IMG/VR virus record: IMGVR_UViG_3300032736_000613
Coordinates: 1-37,470 of that record
Reading direction: 5' to 3' (one strand)
Source: a virus
Length of the DNA stretch: 37,470 bases
Below the pieces are notes generated by a model. It had not been told where the DNA came from, searched no databases, and worked only from the letters and a program-made list of their open reading frames with translations. The translations under genes and the position numbers were made by a program. Shown here one piece after another: positions 1 through 8,700 of this stretch (the stretch's first letter is position 1; every line of letters starts with the position of its first letter).

Positions 1-1092
1 GCCTAATTCCTCGGTAAGATGCGTTTTGGTAATAACCGGATTGGTAATGCTTGGGTTTAAAGAGGCAGCAATCGCTTGTCGCTCATCCAAGGTTAACTCA
101 GCAGTTCTGAATATTGGGCGGATATCCCGTAAGAACGAAGAGGGGATTGGGCTGTTCCCTTGGAATGTGTTGGGAACAAATACATATGCTAGTGGTAAAA
201 AGAATGATGCATTGCGATTTCTTTCCGCAAAATCATTTAGTGCTTCAGTAATGCTTTGTTTGGAAAAACAAATATTTACCAGATCGTCTGGCAAAGGGAC
301 AGTTCCGAACTGTGGAGATCTTGATGGGGATCCATCTAAATTGTAACCTAGGGCATTTAAATCCTCTTGGGGGATTCCTACAGTAACATACTTCTCCCCT
401 CTAACTACTTGGCGAATCTTGGAAGTGGTTCCTTGTACGATTCCCGCTCCTCGTACAACTGCTAATTTTGCATAACCGTTGCCAGTTATAAGATCAGTCA
501 AAGCTTGACCCTTTAGGTACGGATCGTCCAAAGCGCCGTTAACTGTAGTTAATCCTATCAAGTCAATACGCGCTAATGGGGGTGTTGTTGATGCGCCCCC
601 TTTGTTTGCAAACTCATCTGGACCAAAAGGGTCTATGTCAATTCCGCCACCATTAAAAGTAACTACAGCAGTCCGACCAACAGTTTCTGCTTTATACCCA
701 AGCGTGCCGAGTTGCTCGGATTCAATATCAACAGAATAATCAACGCTCCCCACGGCTCCTTTGGTGGGCGGAAATTTCTTTTCGTTTGTCCCACCATTAA
801 TTCCCTTTACAGGACTCCCACCTAAATCAGAATCTGCGCTTCTCTGAATGCGACCAATAAAAGAGCCGGAACGAACAAATACTCTGCCTGGGGAGGCGGG
901 GTCAATATAGGGTTGTAATTCTAAAATACCTGATCGAGTTACTTTAGTCCCGCCAGATCTCAACTCGTCAATTTGCGCCTGAAGAATTCTATCATTGTCA
1001 ACCAAATCTTTTAAAGGTAGGTTGTCAACTTCAAAGTAGTATGGATCCCCGGCAAGGTAAAAACGAATGTCTTCGGAAATTCTGTCAGCCAT
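1..1092 (-). CDS. Adhesin/tail-fibre-type virion protein, C-terminus beyond left edge
   Basis: This frame is open for 364 codons from an ATG at 1092 to the window edge, so the gene is incomplete at its C-terminus. The ATG shares one base with the stop of the upstream tailspike gene (TAATG), implying coupled translation. Residues 11-45 carry the pattern FYLxxDPYYFEVDNLPLKDL followed by a short helix (NDRILQAQIDEL), closely echoing the N-terminus of the tailspike next door. The rest is Gly/Pro/Thr-rich with beta-strand-like patterning and no enzyme motif. I infer a baseplate-attached fibre or decoration subunit, from its position at the end of the baseplate/adhesin operon and from the shared N-terminus. 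No exact family is recognised. The reading frame is certain; the function is tentative. Confidence 0.72.
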   Translation of the reverse strand, partial: MADRISEDIRFYLAGDPYYFEVDNLPLKDLVDNDRILQAQIDELRSGGTKVTRSGILELQPYIDPASPGRVFVRSGSFIGRIQRSADSDLGGSPVKGINGGTNEKKFPPTKGAVGSVDYSVDIESEQLGTLGYKAETVGRTAVVTFNGGGIDIDPFGPDEFANKGGASTTPPLARIDLIGLTTVNGALDDPYLKGQALTDLITGNGYAKLAVVRGAGIVQGTTSKIRQVVRGEKYVTVGIPQEDLNALGYNLDGSPSRSPQFGTVPLPDDLVNICFSKQSITEALNDFAERNRNASFFLPLAYVFVPNTFQGNSPIPSSFLRDIRPIFRTAELTLDERQAIAASLNPSITNPVITKTHLTEELG

Positions 1093-4000
1093 TACAATAC
1101 TCTATCTAGGTCAAATAGGTTGAGAGATCTAACTCCAACCCCGAAAGAAGACCACTTCGTGTCACCATCCCTGCCTTCGCCGCCGTTGAATGTACCCCTG
1201 TGGGATCTATAGATAGACACACCGTTAACTTTATCCTCGGATAGATGCTTGGTGTTTTGCCATACATTAGATGCGGTCTGGTCAAAGAAGTTCCGCAAGT
1301 ACCCCTGCCATTCCATGTGTAAAGGAGGCATTGGCATTACTGGTGCCATGGAAGCGTAGAAGAACGCGGTATCTGGAGTCGTACTTGAAAGCGCGTTGTA
1401 AGCACTGAAGCCACTCATGCGGCTCTGTATTGTCCCTACACCGCTATAAATTGCTTGCGCTGGATATCCCCACCCGAACACTCTGCCAGCAGAGGAGGTC
1501 TGATAGTCACCTTCAGGGTAGTCGTTATCCTGCCCGAACAAGCGCCTCTCGTCAGATCCATCGAGAGGACGAACGCATTGTGTCCAGTGCATATAACCTG
1601 CACCGTTTATTTGATCCAAAGCGCATCCACCAGATGCTTCAGTGTCTTTCCAAACATTAGTATTAGAACTTAAAGAACTCACAGAGTAGAATGTTTTTAA
1701 GTCCCCGCGAGTGGACAACATCAACCTAAAGATTCCGTTGTTATGGTGGGCGTTTCCTAAAGCGCCATAACTAGTCCTGCGACCACCCAACCCGTAGTAA
1801 TCCAAGGCTACGCCGTTGAACCATTTCCCCGTTGGACCGTGGTAGTTTGCAGTGTTAAGACAGTGAGTTTCTGGGTCCACACCATTTAGTAGGCAGTTTG
1901 CTGCGTGGATCCTAGAAGAATCAGCGATATTCCAAATGTGGATTTGGCTGCCCATGCAACTTGGCTGGACTGTTTCCCAGTCAATCTGGGACCATATGTC
2001 ATTACCGTCTGCGTCCGTTCCATACAATTCTCGGCGGGCACCCGTACTCATCTCATCCCCTATAACTGTCGGATCAGTGGGGTGTTCCAGATTCATGAAC
2101 GCACTGTTGTTACCTTTACCCGCAGTGATATAGGTGGAATGTCCTTCCCCGGCTGCGGTAGAGTTAGTACCAAAAGTATTGGTCGATCCTGGGTTATCTT
2201 TGATGCGACCAGCAGTCCAATCTTCTAATTCGCCTGGACCTCCGCCTGTTCCTCCACCGCCGACTTCAAACATTCCTGGAGGTAAACCACCCCCAGGCGG
2301 GGCTGGAACTTCAGTAAACCCTGTACCCCCAGGCGGGGTAGTATTACCACCTCCTGAATCGCCAGCAGCATCGGGACAATATTCACACCCAGACCCAGCG
2401 TAATTATAGTAAGCTCCTGATAATGAACTTGGGGCAGTGAACATATGGAAGTTCACTAAGTTTACATCCACAAAACTATCCATCACGGCGCGAACACACA
2501 TACCACCAGTTGTATGCGCGGCGTGCTCAGTCGCAGGAAGAATAAATCTCTTTGTGGGGTCAAACGCATTTACTATGTCTACCTGTACAGCAGGAAGTGT
2601 AGCGACAGCGCTGGTGAATGCGTTGGGATACATTTTTACATAACCACCAGAGGTAGCGTGTAAAAATTGATTAAAGTGATCCCCAACTAATAGGGTATCA
2701 GCGTACTCCGTAGAAAATACATCAACAGAGTTAAGTACATTGGATCCATTGGAAGTGGATCTAGTTTTTCCACCGACAGCATAGAAAACGATTCCAGATT
2801 TTTTATTTGCGACCAAACATGATCGTGTAGCATGTACCTCTAACGAAGTATGGTTAGAAGACACGGTGAGTAAAGTGTAACCAGAAATATCTAAGATATT
2901 GTCTGTGCCAACAAGAGTTGGCGGTTTGCAAACAAACTGTGAATTATCTTCCGCCAAGAAAGGCACACCAAAACGCGCTGTTTTTGTTGGTCCAGTAATC
3001 TCGACTTTAGAATTAGAAATTGCGACTACACCAGCTGTTAGCCAACTTCTAAATTGGGTGAGGACAGTATTGACAGGGTAGTAATTAAAAGTTGTTGCAG
3101 CAGCAGATGAACCACGAAGGAATAATGTGGATCCATTTGACGCAATTGCTACCTTCCCTTTACAAGTGTCGGTGCTATTAACAGCATACTGCAAGTGAAC
3201 TATTTCAGCGGAAGAATTGTTGGAAACAACAATACCTGGCTTATTGCCAGCCCGGAACGGAGTAGCCCCATAATGGTTGGCTGGCAAGGCACTACTCGCC
3301 GTGCCCAAAGTATCATACAACCAATCTGATCCACCCCACCGACCAAATTTAACTGGTATAGCGTTAACGCGGAATGGGGACACTGAGGAAGCTTTATCAA
3401 CAAGTAGATTTTGATTGTTTGAATCTACATGGAATTGAGCGCGTGCTCGAACTCGTTTCGAGGTGTCATTTGCGCCATTAGCAAACGAAGTGTTGCAGTA
3501 TAAATGAATAGCATACGCATCTGGCTTAGAAAGAAGAAGATCAGAATTTATGCCATATATGAGCTGCGTACCCTCAAGCCGAATGCCAAATTCAGAATTA
3601 TGGTTTACAGTAAATTGGGCTAAACGGAGTTGTGACCTCCGAGCTTCAATTCCGTTAACTTGGTTAAGGTAAGAACTAAGTCTTCCTTTGAATTCAAAGT
3701 CGGTGCCTTCTAAATGTAGACCATTCTCGTTACATTCTGAAAAATGAAGAATAGTGGTATGCAAGTCTCCACCAGCACCAGACAGTGCGGCGTAACTCGT
3801 TCCTTGGTGTGAGTTGTAACTCGCTCCTAGTTTTGTAGATCCGCCGTTGGGCATTCCAGAAGCCGTCGCCCAATAAATACCACCACGGACAGTAGAGTTG
3901 CGTAAATCCATTCCACGCTTACTCTTTCCAAAATACAACAGTGATTTTCTGCTGTGTGGATATGCGGTCGCATCAAATAGAATATCAGTATTCACTGCCA

Positions 4001-5156
4001 ACATTCCAGTTCCGTCCGCAGTTCTGTCCGCGTTAGTTTTCCCTGCTTTGGTATAGTTTCGCCATGCGATCATATGACCCGTGAGTTTAATACGGGAATT
4101 TTTCACATGGTAGCCAACACCAAAAGCTCTAAACGCCGCAGTGTTATCCAGGATGACTTCGCTACCATCTATTTCCCAACCATCCTCTTCTATGTGCATT
4201 GTGCCGTCAGTGTGGACATTATCCACACCAGAAGCAGTATCCACAAGAATATTTCGGAATATAACACTACCTTGACAATCCTTAACCCGCACCTTCGAGA
4301 AATAGTTACCATACCCAACTAAAGTGCTCTGTCCTTGTGTGTAAGTTACTTCTCGTTTTGTACCGCGCATGAACGAATTGATTGAAGATCCGTAGTACGC
4401 GGAAGCATCTAAAGCTGAAATAGACCTGTCCTGGAATGGACTGTATGGGTCAAATTTAAATTTACCATTGTCACCATTAGTTATAGTGAATGGAGTAACG
4501 CCTGTACCGCTGCTGATATGCACAGTGAGGTTATGCATTTCTCTATCTGTGTCTGGTCCTTGTGCCGTAATGAAACGACCGTGGGTCTGCCAATTTACAG
4601 TATCGCCAAATATAACACCTAGGCGAGTAGAGGAAGCGTTTATCATATCAGACGACGCTTCTAAAGAATAAACATTGTTTATAAAATTACTAGCACCATC
4701 TGGACCGCCAGTAAGACTGACAATGCCTTGCGAGGATGCGTGAGTATCTTCGAAGAAGGCTCGGTTTCTAAATTCAAGAATCCCATCTCCTTCACATGTA
4801 ATGTTACCAAGGTCTAAAGTTCCAAGATCCCCATAAGTGCATATCTCCACTAAGACAGGGAATTTTAACCTTTTTGGGATACGCTCAACAATATCAGCGA
4901 TTGAATCATAAACTCCATTGCTCTCATCAACATTTCCTGCGCTGGACAGTACGAAGGTAATACCCTCCGGGTTTCCACCAGGAAAGCCCATAGCGTTGTA
5001 CAAAATATTCCCACGCCGCTCCAAAGACCATAGGGGTATATTGTCTTGCTCCCAGGAATAAAAAGAACTGGGGTCATATTTAGGGACATTAACATCCCAC
5101 TCCAAAGGTAGGATCCCATTGCCGCCCGAACTAGTAATGTCTTTATAGCTTGCCAT
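1092..5156 (-). CDS. Tailspike/long adhesin with beta-helix-like core (1354 aa)
   Basis: This large late protein lies between a short tail protein and another adhesin. Residues about 30-48 contain the anchor-like motif SWEQDNIPLWSLERR. Residues about 90-800 show many short repeated strands rich in Asn, Ser, Gly and Val, with phrases such as GSEVILDNT, NSRIKLTG and GIEARRSQL. This is the pattern of right-handed parallel beta-helix (pectate-lyase-like) tailspikes. A Gly/Pro-rich linker (about residues 929-977, with PPGG repeats) separates a C-terminal domain of about 370 residues. The likely role is host receptor binding, possibly with polysaccharide cleavage, but I cannot assign catalytic residues. 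The ATG follows the upstream stop by two bases (TAATCATG). No frameshift is visible. An alternative is a non-enzymatic fibre. Confidence 0.75.
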   Translation of the reverse strand: MASYKDITSSGGNGILPLEWDVNVPKYDPSSFYSWEQDNIPLWSLERRGNILYNAMGFPGGNPEGITFVLSSAGNVDESNGVYDSIADIVERIPKRLKFPVLVEICTYGDLGTLDLGNITCEGDGILEFRNRAFFEDTHASSQGIVSLTGGPDGASNFINNVYSLEASSDMINASSTRLGVIFGDTVNWQTHGRFITAQGPDTDREMHNLTVHISSGTGVTPFTITNGDNGKFKFDPYSPFQDRSISALDASAYYGSSINSFMRGTKREVTYTQGQSTLVGYGNYFSKVRVKDCQGSVIFRNILVDTASGVDNVHTDGTMHIEEDGWEIDGSEVILDNTAAFRAFGVGYHVKNSRIKLTGHMIAWRNYTKAGKTNADRTADGTGMLAVNTDILFDATAYPHSRKSLLYFGKSKRGMDLRNSTVRGGIYWATASGMPNGGSTKLGASYNSHQGTSYAALSGAGGDLHTTILHFSECNENGLHLEGTDFEFKGRLSSYLNQVNGIEARRSQLRLAQFTVNHNSEFGIRLEGTQLIYGINSDLLLSKPDAYAIHLYCNTSFANGANDTSKRVRARAQFHVDSNNQNLLVDKASSVSPFRVNAIPVKFGRWGGSDWLYDTLGTASSALPANHYGATPFRAGNKPGIVVSNNSSAEIVHLQYAVNSTDTCKGKVAIASNGSTLFLRGSSAAATTFNYYPVNTVLTQFRSWLTAGVVAISNSKVEITGPTKTARFGVPFLAEDNSQFVCKPPTLVGTDNILDISGYTLLTVSSNHTSLEVHATRSCLVANKKSGIVFYAVGGKTRSTSNGSNVLNSVDVFSTEYADTLLVGDHFNQFLHATSGGYVKMYPNAFTSAVATLPAVQVDIVNAFDPTKRFILPATEHAAHTTGGMCVRAVMDSFVDVNLVNFHMFTAPSSLSGAYYNYAGSGCEYCPDAAGDSGGGNTTPPGGTGFTEVPAPPGGGLPPGMFEVGGGGTGGGPGELEDWTAGRIKDNPGSTNTFGTNSTAAGEGHSTYITAGKGNNSAFMNLEHPTDPTVIGDEMSTGARRELYGTDADGNDIWSQIDWETVQPSCMGSQIHIWNIADSSRIHAANCLLNGVDPETHCLNTANYHGPTGKWFNGVALDYYGLGGRRTSYGALGNAHHNNGIFRLMLSTRGDLKTFYSVSSLSSNTNVWKDTEASGGCALDQINGAGYMHWTQCVRPLDGSDERRLFGQDNDYPEGDYQTSSAGRVFGWGYPAQAIYSGVGTIQSRMSGFSAYNALSSTTPDTAFFYASMAPVMPMPPLHMEWQGYLRNFFDQTASNVWQNTKHLSEDKVNGVSIYRSHRGTFNGGEGRDGDTKWSSFGVGVRSLNLFDLDRVL
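2289..2338. repeat. Two copies of a 14-base C/G block encoding Pro-Pro-Gly-Gly
   Basis: The 14-base string ACCCCCAGGCGGGG occurs at 2289-2302 and again at 2325-2338, exactly 36 bases (12 codons) apart and in the same frame. It encodes the PPGG units of the Gly/Pro-rich linker of the tailspike. Each copy can also form a short C4/G4 stem. It most likely arose by in-frame duplication in a flexible linker; a regulatory role is not supported. Confidence 0.6.
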
Positions 5157-5158
5157 GA

Positions 5159-5770
5159 TTAGAAGTCAATAATCCACCGAATGACCAATGTGAAAGCATC
5201 AGTCTTATACACAGGTTTGAACCAACGATACGCGCACAACATAGATGCATCTACTGCTTCTCGATAAGGGTTTTTGCTGAATAACCCTATCTCATCAATC
5301 CATCTAGCGGGAGTTTCATCCCCGACATTGGCGGTTTGTTCATCCAAAATTATTTGCCACATGCATCTAGTAGGGCTAACCCTTTTGATGTATGCGTGTG
5401 GAATCACTCCAAATGTGTTTGCTCCACCAGTTCCAGTAGTCTTTGCCCCATCACGAATTAGATTATGGATCTTTATATCCATTGTACTGTTGGGACCGTA
5501 GTCTACCGCTGTGAATGGGCCAGACAGATCCCCTGTCCCCGATACTTGCAACTCATTATTGCCGGAAGACCCAGCTTTAAAATACACAATTTGAAAATTC
5601 TCAACAGAGACTGTTTCAGCAGCGTCCATGAGTTCTGCCAAGGTAGCACCCATACCACTTGTTATGACATTTTTATCGGCATAGTGCAACTCTCTTGTCC
5701 CGTCAGGATAATGTTTCCAAACTTCCAAGTACCCTTGAGGGTTAAGTTTTTCAAGAAAAGAGAAATTCAT
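5159..5770 (-). CDS. Short baseplate/tail protein, compact relative of the 1440-aa protein upstream (203 aa)
   Basis: The start chosen is the ATG at 5770, one base after the upstream stop (TAATATG). The frame extends six codons further to a TTG at 5788, but that lies inside the upstream gene and has no ribosome site. The N-terminus carries GYLEVWKHYPDGTRELHYADKN and the C-terminus carries an EIGLFSKNP...FKPVYKTDAFTLVIRWIIDF type ending. Such short tail proteins end in an IGLF segment followed by a hydrophobic strand with W-I-I/D-F. Both ends are matched by the neighbouring 1440-residue protein, so this looks like the minimal form of that fold. It is probably a virion protein of the baseplate periphery or a fibre adaptor. 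The family is not named with confidence. Confidence 0.72.
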   Translation of the reverse strand: MNFSFLEKLNPQGYLEVWKHYPDGTRELHYADKNVITSGMGATLAELMDAAETVSVENFQIVYFKAGSSGNNELQVSGTGDLSGPFTAVDYGPNSTMDIKIHNLIRDGAKTTGTGGANTFGVIPHAYIKRVSPTRCMWQIILDEQTANVGDETPARWIDEIGLFSKNPYREAVDASMLCAYRWFKPVYKTDAFTLVIRWIIDF

Positions 5771-5771
5771 A

Positions 5772-8700
5772 TTATAGTAGTGGGTCAAAATCCCAAATGA
5801 TGGTCAAAAAATTCGTGGTCGCGTAGTCAATATGTAGCCCTGGTGGGAACATAACCTTCTTAGATACCAACTTGAAAACTGGATTTCGTGTTGGATCTAA
5901 ATTATATAGAGCCACTGGAGTATCAGCCACATAAGATCCAATCGCGCTTAAATGAAGATCAGTGCCGAGTTTGGCGTAACTCTTTTTATAGTCTAAACAA
6001 TTAAGACCCAAAGCGCCGATACCTCCATAGTATGTATCAAGAAAACGCCAATCGTCTTTGTGAATCCTCAAAATATACCTGAGGCGTTTCTGTTGAGGGT
6101 ATGACCCACCATCACTAATAGAAGAGGCTATGAAACCTGCGGATGCGTCCAAAGCAGCTAATCCAGCACCTGGGTTAGGATAAATGTACCCGTCACTGTT
6201 TACAACGCCCCATAAATTTAAAGTGCCAGACAGCAAGCCTAAATTTGCTGCTTGTCCTAAAGAGCCCTCTCTAAACCATAAGCCACCTGATGGTAAATAA
6301 GCCCCCATTGAAACAGCCTGTTCAAAAGTTAATTCCCCAGTTACAGATGGATTGCAAGGGTTATTATTTTCCTCCGTAGAAGAAAATCCTGCACCGCTAA
6401 AGGCTGTGTAATCAAAGAAATTAATTCTGTTTAAAAATTGGCCTAACTCAGCACCTGCACTTCCAACAGCTTGCAGCGTTCTGTGTGTGGGGGATGGAAA
6501 TTCTGGGAAAAGGAATGTGTCACCGGACACTCTATAATCTGATGCTGGCGTTTCTGTTACCTTATAAACCCTAAACCCCTTCAAGTTTATCTGCTCATTC
6601 CCGCCGCCGTCTCGGTTGACCATCCGTAAACCAGCGATAATTGTAGTGTTTCCCAAATCAAGGAAAGGTATTCTTGGTGTTATGATGTGAGTCCAACTAC
6701 AAGTATCGTTTGATGAGGATAGGGGACCAAACGATGCTTGTGATCCTTTCACTAGGAATGAATCTTCCTTGGCGTTTGAGTCTGGTTCCCACGAACTGGT
6801 GTTGGTGTTAAAAGAATAAATCCCCTTGTCGCCAGTCGCCTGTATAAATGTTCTTACATTAAACCCGACTGAATCAGCATACGCGACAGCATCCCACCCA
6901 ATGGAAAAGAAGTCGCCTCTTTTTAACTCATAGTCTGCTAATTTAATATTTCGAATAACCCAAGGGCTATGCCGAATCGAATTGTTAAGCAAATGAAATT
7001 GAAAACTAGGAGCGTAATTTGAGGTTGCGGCTGCAAATGAAACTGGTGTTTTCAGCCGCGCCTGGTATGCGCCAGGTGGAATAAACCCAAGACTAAAAGT
7101 GGAAGGGTTAGCAGGGTCAGTAAGCAATCCGTTATTGAACAACTTAACCACAGTTGATTTTCCCCACCCAAAGAATTTTTTGTCGGCGTAAGGTTCACTG
7201 GTAAAGATTCTTCGATCCCTTACCCATGACTCTTTACCAGAATCCATTAACAAGGAAAAATCAGTTATGCTGATATTGTTAATGAAATACTCACCACCTG
7301 ATATATCCACCACATTCAATTGATATTCTGCGTCTCGGTCTAACCCGGACACACACATATTTGTTATTGGGTTCTGTACTGTATAAACGAACGGGATATA
7401 CCCGTTTACAGACGGACCCTCTAATGCACTGAATGTAGTTGTGTTAAATGGGGCTGGTAACAGTGGTATCCAGCGACGATTAGAAAAATCGTAATAAAGC
7501 TCTTTCCAAATATCAACGGACGGACTTAATCCAGACCCCCGCATTGCGATATTTGAGATTGAAACTTTTCCTGCCCCAGAAAAAGTTGGACCATACACAG
7601 AAGCTGTTAGTCTCCAATCCCCACGGGAACCATAAGTATCCAATGTTGGTTTGCCAAACACCTCTACATTAGACTGTGTGTTTAGTGGTATGACCACATC
7701 ATACTTATAGTGGTCGAAACTATTTTTGCTCGGCGTACTTGGTAACTGTAAAAAGTAAGGTCCAGAAGTCTCGCCACCATAGAAAGGAGCTTGTGCGGGA
7801 GTAAATGATTCCCATTCACCATCGTCCCAATTAAAGAAAGTATGGATGTTAGCTGCTCGTAACGAACTCAGTACGAAGTAGGAACCATCAGCTGTCTCGT
7901 TAAACACATCAACTGAGAAAATATACTCACCAGTGTTAGCAGTGACCTGTTCTGATATAGAGGCGGAGGCGGCAAGAATGACACCCCAATCAGTAGGTGC
8001 TACTGACAGAGAGTCTAGTGTTTTTTGGAAGGATGGAAAGGTAGACCGTGTAACACCTGTTCTGTTGGAGTATGGTGTTAGTTCAGAAACAATATTTGTT
8101 GAGCTTGGGTTGCTGGCATCTGTAAACCAAGATCCGAGAATATTATAAGACCCGCTCGATCTGCCACCTCTAGACTTCGCTTTTAATAAGGTAGAAAACT
8201 CAGGAGCTTTTGTTTTGTACCCACCTTTGATCGTCACAACATAACTCTTGGTTGGTTCTAGACCAGTAAACTGTCTTACGAACTGTACTTTGTTGGGGTC
8301 CACTGGGTTATTTATAATGTCCCTCAAATTCGTATAAACACTTATAGCGCCATAATTGTCGTTGGAACTAACATATATGGAACTACACAGTTCCCCACTT
8401 ACCGCAAATGGAGCCTTTGGATACACATATTTAACAGTAGCAACAGAATACGCGTTGTAGTTAAACAAGCCCCAGCCTATGTCAGCTACGCGTACATTTT
8501 TTAAACCATAATAACAAAATCCGCCAGAACCAACTCGCCCGCTCCCTCGTATTAGGATAGTATAGCTTTGATTGTCAGCGGTGGCAGGAAGATTTATTGG
8601 CACCCCTTCGTTATACCAAGTGTCTTTTGCAGCAAATGAGTATATCAGATCTGCGCCGTCCGGTGAGAAATAGTTTTTCTTGCCAGTAATTTGATTTGCA

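Noticed and set aside
26-346. 106-codon plus-strand open frame at the left edge
   Set aside because: It lies antisense to the 364-codon adhesin-type frame on the minus strand, which has a well-placed ATG and TAATG junction. The plus-strand product has no structure or ribosome site.
5771-5788. Longer start (TTG at 5788) for the 203-residue protein
   Set aside because: It falls within the upstream gene, and an ATG follows the upstream stop by one base at 5770, in line with the other junctions.
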